Source: Clostridiales bacterium (lineage in GTDB: Bacteria; Bacillota; Clostridia; Oscillospirales; Oscillospiraceae). From it: 36,612 bases of DNA. Where the stretch lies: positions 1 to 36,612 of the forward strand of contig DYBL01000086.1 in assembly GCA_019418625.1 (NCBI GenBank), read 5' to 3'. The notes beneath the pieces were generated by a model. That model was not told the origin of the DNA and did no database searches. It worked only from the letters and a program-made list of their open reading frames with translations. The position numbers and the translations under genes are program-made. This document shows, piece by piece, positions 1 through 8,546 of this stretch (position 1 is the first letter of the stretch; each line of letters starts with the position of its first letter).

Positions 1-518
1 ATATAGGTGTCGTAAGAAGTAAATGCTTCAATATAAGCGCCATTTTTAGTGCCTGTCATACTTGCACATCCACCATCGTTCAATGTTGCCCCTTCACGGC
101 CATATCTCATGGTGTCGCCATCTTTATTCACCTTATTCGACAAGGCCGCATCAATCTTGGTGTTATCCGTCCCGCTTACCTGAATATCTGCGCCGGTCAG
201 TGTCACGTCCGAAGAAAGGCTCTTACTGTTGATCTTCCTGGTCAGCGGGACATAGATTTTGCTCAGTGCAGATTTGATCGTGCTCCAAAGCACACGCTTG
301 GTCTTGCTGCTGTCTGTACTGTCAACTACCGCCACCGCATCTGTATCGGCAATAGCTTCTTTAGACGCCGACGATTTTAACAGCACCTCCCGTTGAGCCA
401 TTTCCTTATCAACTGTATCCCAGTTCTGATTCAACGCGAGGTCAATATTGAATGTTTGGTCCTTATCAGCAACAGGGTCATATTTAAATAACCCAAGATT
501 TTCCGTCTCGGAACTCAT
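1..518 (-). CDS. Tail fibre / tail-associated protein, N-terminal part (XkdV position)
   Basis: The gene starts at 518 (ATG overlapping the TGA of the upstream gene) and runs off the window, so only the first 172 residues are visible. They include NIDLALNQNWDTVDKEM, typical of the start of Firmicute phage tail fibres, then KINSKSLSSDVTLTGADI and NKVNKDGDTM, the repeats seen in tail-fibre and collar proteins. It follows the DUF2313 protein, the place of xkdV in PBSX. The role would be host attachment at the baseplate. It is AT-richer than most of the late operon. The family is clear from these motifs; receptor specificity cannot be judged because the C-terminal half is missing. Confidence 0.8.
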   Translation of the reverse strand, partial: MSSETENLGLFKYDPVADKDQTFNIDLALNQNWDTVDKEMAQREVLLKSSASKEAIADTDAVAVVDSTDSSKTKRVLWSTIKSALSKIYVPLTRKINSKSLSSDVTLTGADIQVSGTDNTKIDAALSNKVNKDGDTMRYGREGATLNDGGCASMTGTKNGAYIEAFTSYDTY

Positions 519-1063
519 TTTCCAATACCTCCAAAAGCAAAGTTGTCCAAAGTCTGGGTCTGCAGCTCAGAGATACTCATAACCATATGGATCTCCCGAA
601 TCAGTAAATACCGATATAAATACTGATATACAAGATGGGCTGGTTTGATTTCATCTAAGGCTGTACTAAGATCTTCCATATTGGGAGGTGTTCCCAAAGT
701 GCTGATGAACCTCACATCGAAGCTGTATTGCTCTGGATGTTCAATTACTTCGACCTCTCCATTGGTAAAACTCGATGCCACGTGTCGAATCAATTCTTTG
801 GTAACTGTTCCCTGACCTGCCAGTTTTGCAATAATTCTAGAACGTCTGTCCTCAATAGAGGATTTGGAGTCAGTTGGGAGCCCGAGAATCTGCTCGTGCC
901 GTTCCAATCCCCATGTAGAGGTTGAAATGACAAGTTGCAATTCCTGGCTGCTTACGTCATCGCGTAGCTCCTGCATAGCGATTTCTTCAGCCTGCAATAA
1001 GTCCCGCATATTTTCCATCCGCAAAAGGAAAGGAGGGAGCATCTTAAAATCATTCAGCTTCAT
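515..1063 (-). CDS. Baseplate/tail protein, DUF2313 (XkdU/YmfQ-like)
   Basis: A 182-residue protein; the start at 1063 (MKLNDFKMLPPFLL) is preferred over an upstream in-frame start because AGGAGGTT sits 7 nt in front. The opening LPPFLLR...LLQAEE and the mid-section WGLERHEQILGLP with DRRSRIIAKLAGQGTVT match the DUF2313 family, which takes the place of P2 gpI and Mu gp48-type tail proteins. These proteins link the baseplate wedge to the fibres. It overlaps the baseplate-J gene upstream by 14 bp and the fibre gene downstream by 4 bp, so the three are probably translationally coupled. Family assignment is by sequence pattern and order. Confidence 0.85.
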   Translation of the reverse strand: MKLNDFKMLPPFLLRMENMRDLLQAEEIAMQELRDDVSSQELQLVISTSTWGLERHEQILGLPTDSKSSIEDRRSRIIAKLAGQGTVTKELIRHVASSFTNGEVEVIEHPEQYSFDVRFISTLGTPPNMEDLSTALDEIKPAHLVYQYLYRYLLIREIHMVMSISELQTQTLDNFAFGGIGK

Positions 1064-1856
1064 GAACGATAACCTCCTGAAGCTTAAAAAACTCACCTAC
1101 ATCGGCTTGTAAAGATGAAGTCCCGCCGTTGATCGTATAGGAAGAAATGTCCTTTACACCAGGGGCGTTGAAAATGCGATCTCCGATTCTAAAATAGCTC
1201 AGTGGGGTTTCATCTTGAAAGGCAATCTCATTCAAATATTCTTGGATGTATTGGCCGATAGATTCCTTGGCATCCTCAAACCCGAACCCGGATTCCATTG
1301 AAATTGTGGCGTCAATGCTGACAAGAATGGGAGTTGCGGCAACTACTGTAACTGCAGCGCCAACAGGTCGGTTCTCTTCGATATAGTCTCGGACTGCTTG
1401 AAGGTCTTCCTCCCCAGGGACATCTTTTTGCAAGGAGATCACGATTACCTTTACTGTTCCAGGTCCATTCCAACACGGGATACATTTCGCATCCCCGATA
1501 TTGGGAACACTTTTGGCCCAGTAAATGTAGTGATTTTTGTTCCCACTCGTCAAAGGATTCTGAATTTTTTGAAAAATACGAGCGCGAAAGGCACCATCTG
1601 TTTCACCCTCCAGCCGAACTTCATTATAGTCAAGCGCCTTTCGGTCCAAATATTCGCCTTCCGCAGTGTCCAAAAGTACATGGTCAGGAATTGTAGCGAC
1701 TTCCATTCGAACGATCCGTGCCATTTCTTCGGCAACGGCCTGAATGTTATCCATACAAAATCCGCCTTCAACCTTGTTTACCTCATCTTTTAAGGCGGCT
1801 TTTAGACGTGTTAAAATTCCTTCAAAACTAAAGTCCAGTTCTGATTCTCTACTCAT
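1050..1856 (-). CDS. Baseplate J-like wedge protein (XkdT/Mu gp47-like)
   Basis: A 268-residue protein starting MSRESELDF at 1856; AAGGAGGT lies 6 nt upstream and the ATG overlaps the preceding stop (ATGA). Length is somewhat short for XkdT. Diagnostic stretches are the LDTAEGEYLDRKALDYNEVRLEGE segment, followed by FRARIFQKIQNP and the central GTVKVIVIS and RPVGAAVTVVAATP, all typical of the Baseplate_J family. In contractile phages this protein forms the wedge that triggers sheath contraction. The gene lies in the lower-GC part of the late operon (1 to about 2050). Confidence 0.92.
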   Translation of the reverse strand: MSRESELDFSFEGILTRLKAALKDEVNKVEGGFCMDNIQAVAEEMARIVRMEVATIPDHVLLDTAEGEYLDRKALDYNEVRLEGETDGAFRARIFQKIQNPLTSGNKNHYIYWAKSVPNIGDAKCIPCWNGPGTVKVIVISLQKDVPGEEDLQAVRDYIEENRPVGAAVTVVAATPILVSIDATISMESGFGFEDAKESIGQYIQEYLNEIAFQDETPLSYFRIGDRIFNAPGVKDISSYTINGGTSSLQADVGEFFKLQEVIVHEAE

Positions 1857-2296
1857 AAACATACCTCCTTGGCCTCCCATTCGACCTGAGCTAATCCATA
1901 GATTGTTGTGCAGGTAAATTCTACTTGGAGTCCGCTTTTAGCCTGAGTAAAAGTAAAATCAGAAATCTCAGAAATATATGGATTTACCATTAGAGCCTCT
2001 ATAATAAAACGCTTGAACTCAGATTTTACAATGTCAGAGTGCGAGGAACTCCCTATCAATGTATGGATTTCGCTGCCGAAGGCACTGTCATAAGCAGTAT
2101 AGCGAAACCGCTCCGTGGTCAGCGCCTTAAATATCCAGATACGCAGCGCCTCGTTGCCCTCCACCAGGTAGGTGTTCCCATCGCGGAGCAGCAGGCAGTT
2201 GTTTTCAAAGTCGTATGCGTACTCCCGAAATATCGGCAGCTCACTGCTCTCGGAGGACTCCAAAACCTCCGGGCTGATAAAGGGGAATATGCTCAT
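1853..2296 (-). CDS. Baseplate protein, DUF2634 (XkdS-like)
   Basis: A 147-residue protein of the DUF2634 family: it opens MSIFPFISPEV, then FREYAYDFENNCLLLRDG and YLVEGNEALRIWIFKALTTER, which is the family signature. It corresponds to XkdS in PBSX and to the gp25-like wedge component by position. Start and stop overlap the neighbours by 4 bp each. The base composition changes inside the gene: the first half is GC-rich like the upstream operon, while the second half, below about 2050, is AT-rich like the distal tail genes. This looks like an old recombination joint within the coding sequence. Confidence 0.88.
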   Translation of the reverse strand: MSIFPFISPEVLESSESSELPIFREYAYDFENNCLLLRDGNTYLVEGNEALRIWIFKALTTERFRYTAYDSAFGSEIHTLIGSSSHSDIVKSEFKRFIIEALMVNPYISEISDFTFTQAKSGLQVEFTCTTIYGLAQVEWEAKEVCL

Positions 2297-2535
2297 GCTG
2301 GCACCACCTTTGCGATAACATAAAACGCGACGCCGGATTCATACACCAGCACCTCATCCCCGGCCTGGAGGGACAGGGAGGCGCTTTTGTAGAGGTACTT
2401 CGAGATCACCTGATCATGTGCTTTGATGGTCAGCGGAGTGGTGGTATTGACAGTTGCAAACCGCCAGGTGCCGTCCGTGCCGCTGGAGCCATCACCGCGC
2501 AGAGCCTCGGCCATCTCCACAGCCCATCTTGACAT
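2293..2535 (-). CDS. Small baseplate protein, DUF2577 (XkdR-like)
   Basis: An 80-residue protein with AGGAGG 8 nt before the ATG at 2535. The C-terminal half (LSLQAGDEVLVYESGVAFYVIAKV) reads as an OB-like beta fold typical of DUF2577/XkdR. Its place between the XkdQ-like hub protein and DUF2634 matches xkdR exactly. It overlaps the next gene by 4 bp. The function in PBSX-type tails is inferred to be a hub or spike adaptor; no enzymatic motif is visible. Confidence 0.8.
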   Translation of the reverse strand: MSRWAVEMAEALRGDGSSGTDGTWRFATVNTTTPLTIKAHDQVISKYLYKSASLSLQAGDEVLVYESGVAFYVIAKVVPA

Positions 2536-2547
2536 ATCTCTCGCCTC

Positions 2548-3522
2548 CTATCCTTGGGGTTGGTTTTCAATCTCCTTCTCGTCCATCATATTGGAGAAGG
2601 CCAGCGTCAGGGCCATCTCGTGTTTGCCGTCCGTGAAGGTGTGGGTGTCGCTCTCAATATAGAATTTGCCAAATAGCCCGGTAGTGGTTTCCTGGACGAT
2701 CAGCGCGTAACCGCTGACCGCCCGGCTGTCCCCCGGACAGCCGGTGACGCTGCCGGTCTGCTCCAGCGTCTGCAGGAAGGCCTTGGCCTCGGTCTGTGCG
2801 TCCTTGCCGTCCTCCTGCTTATAGACCGTCTGCACCACGCCATACTTCTGCTGCGCGGCGGTATCTTCCACCACGCCGATCTGGTTGCCGTCCTTATCTG
2901 TGATCAGCACCCGGTCAACCAGATTTTGCAGGCTGGTCTTGTAATTGGCTTCCGTCAAATTGTAGGAGCCGTCCAGCACCGCCCCGCAGAGTGTCCCCTT
3001 TTCGATTACATGGAGCTGTGTGGCGTTTTTAATCAGTGGGATGTACTTCTTTCCATTCTTCCGGCTGGCGGCTGTGTAGGTCGCCATAATGCCGTCATAC
3101 GCTTTCTTTCCCAGACATGGCATATAAACGGGGATCCCCGTGGCTGCAGCCGAGCCGAAGGGGATCCCCAGATGGGAACATATCCAGGCGGTGATAGCCT
3201 CCGGCGTTTCGTTGTCGAACACCCGGTTGATGTCGGACTTCGTGACATAGAACATAAGGTCGAAGGCGGTATAGGTCACCACATTTCCACTGCCGGACTT
3301 CTCAATGTCAAAGACCGGGCCGCTGAAGAGCAGCTTCCCGTCCTCCAGGAACTGTACCTGATCGCCTTCATTGATATTCACCTTTGGGAGGAAGCGGTCA
3401 CTGTCCTTGCTGGCCACAGTGAATACCAATTTCCGGGCCACCTGCTTGCTGTCACCGCTCCAGGTGATCTTTTCGATGACCTCAGCCAGCTGCTTTCCCC
3501 CGGCGTTCAGTTCATAGCTCAT
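2548..3522 (-). CDS. Baseplate hub protein, gpD/XkdQ-like
   Basis: A 324-residue protein in the place of xkdQ. It begins MSYELNAGGKQLAEVIEKITWSG, continues with RKLVFTVASKDSDRF and GDQVQFLEDGKLLFSGPVFDIE, and contains a central segment VRRVLITDKDGNQIGVVED-like (RVLITDKDGNQIG). These are the marks of the late-control D/XkdQ hub family, structural relatives of T4 gp27. The hub closes the tail tube and carries the spike. The ATG at 3522 overlaps the stop of the LysM gene by 4 bp. Family is supported by sequence and order. Confidence 0.87.
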   Translation of the reverse strand: MSYELNAGGKQLAEVIEKITWSGDSKQVARKLVFTVASKDSDRFLPKVNINEGDQVQFLEDGKLLFSGPVFDIEKSGSGNVVTYTAFDLMFYVTKSDINRVFDNETPEAITAWICSHLGIPFGSAAATGIPVYMPCLGKKAYDGIMATYTAASRKNGKKYIPLIKNATQLHVIEKGTLCGAVLDGSYNLTEANYKTSLQNLVDRVLITDKDGNQIGVVEDTAAQQKYGVVQTVYKQEDGKDAQTEAKAFLQTLEQTGSVTGCPGDSRAVSGYALIVQETTTGLFGKFYIESDTHTFTDGKHEMALTLAFSNMMDEKEIENQPQG

Positions 3523-4166
3523 GGGATCACCAGCTTCTGGCCGGGCTTGATCAGGTTGGGGTTGCTCCCTATCGTCCCCTTGTTGGCCTCATAGATTTTC
3601 GTATATTGGGAGCCATCGCCATAATATTTCTTGGCAATGTTCCACAGACAGTCCCCAGACACCACGGTGTAGCTCTTTGGGGTAGTCTGCGTATTGGGAC
3701 GGTTGTTCAGCCCGTTAGTATCACTCTGCTGCTGGCTCTCCACCTGCACCGCAGGGACATTCAAAAAGCGGTACTCGGACAACTCCAGGGTGTAATACAC
3801 ATCCTTATCGCCTTCCCGATGCTTCTTGGTCAGCTTGTCGATGCTCATGGCCAGATTGAAGTCACAGTCGCTGATGATAACGCGAATGGGCTGTGTGCTG
3901 GTTTTCCACTTCTCCAGCAGCCGGATATACTCCATCGGTTCCCGGTCAGCGTAGCGGGCCAGCGGGGATGATGGGGATGGGAAAAAACTGGACAAGGAGC
4001 CTGTTACCAGGCCCCGGTGTCCGATCAGGTTTGCCTCGCCGATGTTCAGCAGGGTGATCTTCTGGTTATTCTGTGCCTCGGAGAACTCAAACTCCGAGGG
4101 GTTGATGGGGAGAGTGAACATCTCCTCATGGTTGTTGTAGCTCAGTTCAATAATGCGCTGCTTCAA
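3519..4166 (-). CDS. LysM-domain tail protein (XkdP-like)
   Basis: A 215-residue protein with a C-terminal LysM domain (about 165-215: YTVVSGDCLWNIAKKYYGDG, then YEANKGTIGSNPNLIKPGQKL). The N-terminal part (PINPSEFEF, RYADREPMEYIRLLEKW, VIISDCDFN) is that of XkdP-type proteins, which sit between tape measure and hub. It probably caps or connects the tube and baseplate and may contact peptidoglycan through LysM. The gene follows the tape-measure gene by 12 bp and overlaps the hub gene by 4 bp. Confidence 0.92.
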   Translation of the reverse strand: MKQRIIELSYNNHEEMFTLPINPSEFEFSEAQNNQKITLLNIGEANLIGHRGLVTGSLSSFFPSPSSPLARYADREPMEYIRLLEKWKTSTQPIRVIISDCDFNLAMSIDKLTKKHREGDKDVYYTLELSEYRFLNVPAVQVESQQQSDTNGLNNRPNTQTTPKSYTVVSGDCLWNIAKKYYGDGSQYTKIYEANKGTIGSNPNLIKPGQKLVIP

Positions 4167-4178
4167 GCGGCCACCTCC

Positions 4179-6413
4179 TTACGCGGGCACCGGCACCATG
4201 TTCTTCACGGCCAGCACCACTTCCTTGGCGACCTTCTCGCCGATCTTGTCGATGTCGGCCTCCTCCCGCACCACGATGGTGTCGGCCAGCTTTGCCAGGG
4301 TAAGCTGGATGACCGAGGAAACAGGAGAAGATCCGCCGCCCCTGCGGATGGGCGCGTTGGCCGGGACAGGAGAGGGGGCGTTCTGCGCTGCCGTGGCCGC
4401 CCTCATCCGCTGCAGGCTGCTGGCCAGCTGGACGCTTTCCTTGTTGGGCAGGATCCGTGTCCCGCGCGGCAGGTCGATCAGCTCCGGCCCTTTCTCACCC
4501 ACCCAGGTGGGGCCGCCGCGCCAGTTGTTGGTGCCTTCTGCGTTGGAGCCTGTCTCACCGCCACCGCCGCCACCAAATCCAAACAGGCCGCCGACCTTAT
4601 CCGCAATCCAGCTCAGGCCGTTGCCAATGCCCTCAACAACGGGCTTTATCTTATCCCACACGCTGCTGATGACGCTGGCGATGCCATTAAAGACCGTTTG
4701 CACCACATTGAAAAGGACTTTAAACACGCTGATGGCGATGTCGATAATCGGGGAGATGACCGACCATGCGGAGGTCAGGATGTCTGCCACCACCGGCATC
4801 ACCGTACCGATGATCTCTTGGATCCAGCCCATCTTGCTGCCGATGAAGGACAGCACGGAGCCGACCTTCTGGCCGATGCCGTCGAAGATGACCTGGAACA
4901 CGGGGGCCAGCGTGGAGATGACCGTCCCGATGCCCTGCACCAGCCCCGCGATGACCGGAGCCGCCGCGCTGATAACCTGGCCGATGGTGCCCACCACTGT
5001 CTGGATCACAGGCAGCACCGTGGGAATAACAGTCTGCACAGTTTGTATAATGCTGGTGATGGCAGGCATGGCCGCCACACTCACCTGCTGCAGGGTGGCC
5101 TTGACGGATGCACCGAAGCTGGCCAGCTGCGGCTGCATGGCTGCAAACCCGCTCTTGAAGTCCCCGATGGCGCTGAACAGATCGTCCACGATGCCGCCCA
5201 TACCGGCAGGCAGGAAACTGACGATGCCATCCCGCAGGCTTTTGACGATCCCAGCCCCCAGGCTCTTAATTTTAGGTGCGGCAGTCTGCAAGCCGGTCTG
5301 GATGGCCTCCGGCAGGGAGGTGATGACGCGGCCCACCATGGGAATGGCATTGTCCAGCAGGAATGTGGAGGCGGTGGACACCAGTTCTTTCATGGAGCCG
5401 GTCACATCCCCGCCAATGGCCATGTTGCCCAGCAGGTTCTGTGCGGCGGCCTTCATCGCCGAGAAGGAGCCGCTGAAGGTCTCGCTGGCTTCCTTGGCCG
5501 TCGTCCCCGTCACGCCCAGGTTCTCCTGAATGGCATGGATGGCGTTATACACATCGGCCAGGTTGTCGATGTCGTACTTGGTGCCGGTGAGCTTCTGCGC
5601 GTCCGACAGCAGTCTCTGCATCTCTTCCTTGGTGCCGCCGTAGCCCAGCTTCAGGTTGTCCAACATGGTGTAGTTCTGCTTGGCGAAGCCCTGGTAGGCG
5701 TTCTGGATGGACTCCATATCTGTGCCGAACTTGTTGGCGTTGTCCGCCATGTCGATCATGGCCATATCCGCGACCGTGGCCGCCTTTGCCGTGTCACCGC
5801 TCAGGCTGCTGATCAGCGAGGCGGAGAAGCTGGTCACCTGCTCCATGTAGGCGTTGGCGGAGAGGCCCGCCGTGCGGAAGGCCGCATCAGCGTTTGCCTT
5901 TACCACCCCGGCGTTGTCCTTGAACAGGGTCTCCACGCCGCCGATGCTCTGTTCCAGCGCGGCCCCCTGGCTGATGGCCCCGCCCAAGACCACGGTGCCC
6001 GCCAGCGTCACCGGAATGGCCACCGTCTTTGCCAGGCTCGTCAGCTGGCTCTTGATTTTGGAGATCCCGGCGGTCACGCCGTCCTTCAGCTTGACAATCG
6101 GCGTTGCGATCATCTTGCCGACTGCTTTTACCTTATTGCCCACCGCCTTGATTTTATCGCTGACCATATCCTTGATGGCCACGGCGGTGACGATTTTCTT
6201 ACGCAGCGGCTCCAACCGCTGCCGCAGCTGCTGCGCAGCCCGGTTTGCCGCCGTTGCGTCAAGCCGGGCTGTGCGCCGCCGATCCCAGGTGGACTCCAGC
6301 TCCCGGCGCGTCCGCTGCACATCACGCCGGAAGGCGCTCTGCTCCTGCTTGATACTGCGGAGTACCGCCGACATATTATCTTTGATTGAGATTGCGCCCT
6401 TAACTACGCCCAT
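4179..6413 (-). CDS. Tape measure protein
   Basis: A 744-residue protein, start at 6413 with AGGAGGTGA 7 nt upstream. The N-terminus has Arg/Lys-rich helical segments (QLRQRLEPLRKKIV), then AIPVTLAGTVVLGGAISQGAALEQ and VETLFKDNAGVVKANADAAFRTAGLSANAYMEQ; the TADMAM-like core is that of the PhageMin_Tail family. The centre (about 400-600) is a long hydrophobic Ala/Val/Ile-rich stretch typical of tape measures, and a Gly-rich linker (GFGGGGGGETG) precedes a C-terminal domain with WVGEKGPELIDLPRGTRILPN, a conserved tape-measure tail motif. It sets tail length; the size suggests a tail near 100 nm. Confidence 0.95.
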   Translation of the reverse strand: MGVVKGAISIKDNMSAVLRSIKQEQSAFRRDVQRTRRELESTWDRRRTARLDATAANRAAQQLRQRLEPLRKKIVTAVAIKDMVSDKIKAVGNKVKAVGKMIATPIVKLKDGVTAGISKIKSQLTSLAKTVAIPVTLAGTVVLGGAISQGAALEQSIGGVETLFKDNAGVVKANADAAFRTAGLSANAYMEQVTSFSASLISSLSGDTAKAATVADMAMIDMADNANKFGTDMESIQNAYQGFAKQNYTMLDNLKLGYGGTKEEMQRLLSDAQKLTGTKYDIDNLADVYNAIHAIQENLGVTGTTAKEASETFSGSFSAMKAAAQNLLGNMAIGGDVTGSMKELVSTASTFLLDNAIPMVGRVITSLPEAIQTGLQTAAPKIKSLGAGIVKSLRDGIVSFLPAGMGGIVDDLFSAIGDFKSGFAAMQPQLASFGASVKATLQQVSVAAMPAITSIIQTVQTVIPTVLPVIQTVVGTIGQVISAAAPVIAGLVQGIGTVISTLAPVFQVIFDGIGQKVGSVLSFIGSKMGWIQEIIGTVMPVVADILTSAWSVISPIIDIAISVFKVLFNVVQTVFNGIASVISSVWDKIKPVVEGIGNGLSWIADKVGGLFGFGGGGGGETGSNAEGTNNWRGGPTWVGEKGPELIDLPRGTRILPNKESVQLASSLQRMRAATAAQNAPSPVPANAPIRRGGGSSPVSSVIQLTLAKLADTIVVREEADIDKIGEKVAKEVVLAVKNMVPVPA

Positions 6414-6427
6414 CAGCGGTTCACCTC

Positions 6428-7011
6428 CTATTCAAGTGAGAACATTTTTGCGCGTTCGTCCAAGGCGACCAGCATAGATGCCTGATAGAAAAGCCTGGAC
6501 TCCAAGTCCAGGCTTAGAAACTCCTCCGCCTTCCATCCCTTCTGGATGTAGTAGTGGAGCAGATATGCATCGCCGTCCTGGGCAATTACTTTTTTAAATC
6601 TTCCACCACGGTCACTTTGCCGTTCATCGCGCCGGACAGCTCCATGATGGCTGTGGAGATCTGTGTGATCTCCGACAGGTCAAACATATTCACGATGTCC
6701 AGCGGCTCCTTCAGCTCCCGATCCTCCGGGGGCAGTTCGGCTTCCATGGCCATGACCTCTTTGGCTGTATCCCGCAGGCTCGGTTCCACGGCGGCCAGAT
6801 AGATGCTGTACTTGTCACTGCGCTTGATGTCGCCGTTGTCCTCCAGCGTCATACACTCCATAATTTCCCCATAGTCCAGGCTGCGAATCGTCAGATCCAT
6901 GTCCATGCTGGGAATATGCAAAGTCTGCCGCTTGGGGATCTTCTTATCCCTCAACCGCTGAAGGGCGCGGTGCGAAAAATCAGCCAGCAGCTTTTTCTTA
7001 TCAGTGTCCAT
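6428..7011 (-). CDS. Tail assembly chaperone, long product by -1 programmed frameshift
   Basis: Slippage on T-TTA-AAA-AAG (6598 down to 6589) lets ribosomes avoid the TAA at 6586-6588 and read 53 more codons (VIAQDGDAYLLHYYIQKG...FSLE) to the TAG at 6428-6430, giving a protein of about 194 residues. The -1 frame has no start of its own in a sensible position, is fully open, and ends just at the ribosome site of the tape-measure gene, so it fills what would otherwise be a 170-nt gap. Long chaperone forms made by frameshift are the rule in long-tailed phages. A perfect 11-bp hairpin (6491-6515) lies further downstream. Frameshift use itself is inferred. Confidence 0.85.
6586..7011 (-). CDS. Tail assembly chaperone, short (zero-frame) product, XkdN-like
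   Basis: A 141-residue protein of the XkdN family (IPKRQTLHIPSMDMDLTIRSLDYGEIMECM, shown here only as position 24 to 53; key words LTIRSLDY and LREP-like LRDTAKEVM). It lies between the tube and tape-measure genes, the invariant place of tail assembly chaperones. The last codons are GAT TTA AAA AAG followed at once by TAA, a slippery run from which a -1 shift enters an open frame through to 6428. AGAGGAGG precedes the ATG at 7011. It should coat the tape measure during tail assembly. Confidence 0.9.
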   Translation of the reverse strand: MDTDKKKLLADFSHRALQRLRDKKIPKRQTLHIPSMDMDLTIRSLDYGEIMECMTLEDNGDIKRSDKYSIYLAAVEPSLRDTAKEVMAMEAELPPEDRELKEPLDIVNMFDLSEITQISTAIMELSGAMNGKVTVVEDLKK

Positions 7012-7026
7012 GCTTGCTTCCTCCTC

Positions 7027-7464
7027 TTATGCGGAAATGGCGTCCAGGTTGACCATGTCGGACGGGGTGAAGCCGCCAGTGGCTTCCTCCTCGATCAGGC
7101 CACCCTTCTCGTAGGTGACCAGGGGCAGGTCGTTATACCAGCAGTTGTCGATGCTGTAACGCTCCTGCTGCCCGTTGGTGGCGTCCGGGTCGGCCAGCTT
7201 GGTGATGATCTGGCTGCGAAGGTCAACACCCTTCTTCCAGCTCTCCAGCACCTTGTTGTAGCGGGTGTACGCCTTCTTGATGGTCAGAGTGAACTCACCC
7301 TTGATGCCGGTCATCTTGCTGTCCACATCAATGTCCAGCTGCACATCTTCACGGTTGGCGCTTACCTTGACCTCAATCTTGGACAGCTCGGCGATCAGCT
7401 CGCCGTCCACCCAAATCTCGCCCCAGGTGCCCGTCAGGGTACGGTTGCCTCTCAATTTGCTCAT
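7027..7464 (-). CDS. Tail tube protein (XkdM-like)
   Basis: A 145-residue protein with the XkdM/DUF2001 signature: MSKLRGNRTLTGTWGEIWVDG, then ELSKIEVKVSANREDVQ and MTGIKGEFTLTIKKAYTRY. It is placed directly after the sheath gene, as xkdM follows xkdK. This family forms the inner tube of contractile tails. Length agrees with the family (about 145 residues). Confidence 0.92.
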   Translation of the reverse strand: MSKLRGNRTLTGTWGEIWVDGELIAELSKIEVKVSANREDVQLDIDVDSKMTGIKGEFTLTIKKAYTRYNKVLESWKKGVDLRSQIITKLADPDATNGQQERYSIDNCWYNDLPLVTYEKGGLIEEEATGGFTPSDMVNLDAISA

Positions 7465-7477
7465 GCTTCTGCCCTCC

Positions 7478-8542
7478 TTACATATTGCAGGTCAGCTTCA
7501 GATCTTCCATCGCGTCCACAAACTTGACATTGCTGGCGATAAAGACCTTGGAGCCGGTATTCGCCTGGGCCAGGGCGGTTTCATCCATCTCGGAGGTGTC
7601 GGTGCCCTGGCTCTGCAGATAGGTCTCCTGGGCCTCCACATCGATGGCGGCGGTATTGTCAAAGGTTCTGTCCAGAACATTGCCCTCCAGCTCCCGGTGA
7701 TAGGCCAGGATCGCGGCCACAAACGCCTGCTTGTTGTCGTAGTCGTTGATGACCTTTCCCACATAGGAGGACTCAAAGGTTTCCCGGATGTCATCCTGGT
7801 ACAGGTCAACGCCCTCGATGATCTTGATCTTCGAGAAGTCCTGGCCATGCTCCGGGGTGAAGGAGGTCAGGCTGTTCACGCCGCGCCCGATCTTGTACTT
7901 CTCCCCGTCAAAGACGATGACCAGTTCCCCGTTGTCGATGCGCTCATCCGCATCCTCCGGTACTTCGGCGGCGGTGATGTCGGACAGCTCGAAGTAGGTG
8001 CAGCTCCGGGCCAGGGACAGCCCCGCCAGCACACCAGCGATGCGGCAGCAATACTCCGCCGTGCTGAAGGCCGTGGTGCCGAGGGTACTGGTGATTTTGT
8101 CCGTGGTCAGGTTGATGATGCCCTCGTGGTCGCCCTTGCAGTTGGGCAGCACCGCCTTGAAGGTCTTGTGATGATCATCCCGCGCCTCCTTGATCCAGGC
8201 GGCCACCGTGGTCTTTTCATCCTCGGTGATCCCAGGGATGACCAGGTAATTCCACTTCAGGTCGTTCAGCTGCTTCAGCTGCGGGTTCAGGTTCTCTTCC
8301 GTGGTGGCCACCTTCAGCACGATGGTCTTGGAGGGGGAACCCTCATAGACCAGCTTCAGGTACTCATAGTTGCGCGCCGTGAAGTGGGTGGGATCCACAT
8401 CCAGCACACTCTTGTAGATGTTCAGCGCCTGGCCCTCTTCGGTGTCGTCTTTCAGAACGATGGCCACGATGCCCCGTGCGCTGCGCTTGATGGCGGTCAC
8501 GCCCTTGGTCTTAAATTCAATGATGATTTCGGGCAAGCCCAT
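7478..8542 (-). CDS. Contractile tail sheath protein (XkdK-like)
   Basis: The protein starts MGLPEIIIEFKTKGVTAIKRS at 8542, where AAAGGAG lies 7 nt upstream; a longer reading from 8668 has no ribosome site and runs over the previous gene. The 354-residue product shows SRGIVAIVLKDD-type opening (ARGIVAIVLKDD), the central KTTVAAWIKEARDDHHKTFKAVL and the C-terminal VGKVINDYDNKQAFVAAI. These match the short sheath proteins of PBSX/skin-type elements rather than the longer Mu gpL. Its presence shows the virion is a myophage. Confidence 0.93.
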   Translation of the reverse strand: MGLPEIIIEFKTKGVTAIKRSARGIVAIVLKDDTEEGQALNIYKSVLDVDPTHFTARNYEYLKLVYEGSPSKTIVLKVATTEENLNPQLKQLNDLKWNYLVIPGITEDEKTTVAAWIKEARDDHHKTFKAVLPNCKGDHEGIINLTTDKITSTLGTTAFSTAEYCCRIAGVLAGLSLARSCTYFELSDITAAEVPEDADERIDNGELVIVFDGEKYKIGRGVNSLTSFTPEHGQDFSKIKIIEGVDLYQDDIRETFESSYVGKVINDYDNKQAFVAAILAYHRELEGNVLDRTFDNTAAIDVEAQETYLQSQGTDTSEMDETALAQANTGSKVFIASNVKFVDAMEDLKLTCNM

Positions 8543-8546
8543 AAAA

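Noticed and set aside
4017..6389. Very long plus-strand open frame (about 790 codons) opposite the tape measure gene
   Set aside because: It is rich in His, Asp and Gly without a domain, lacks a ribosome site and mirrors the GC-biased codons of the tape measure gene.
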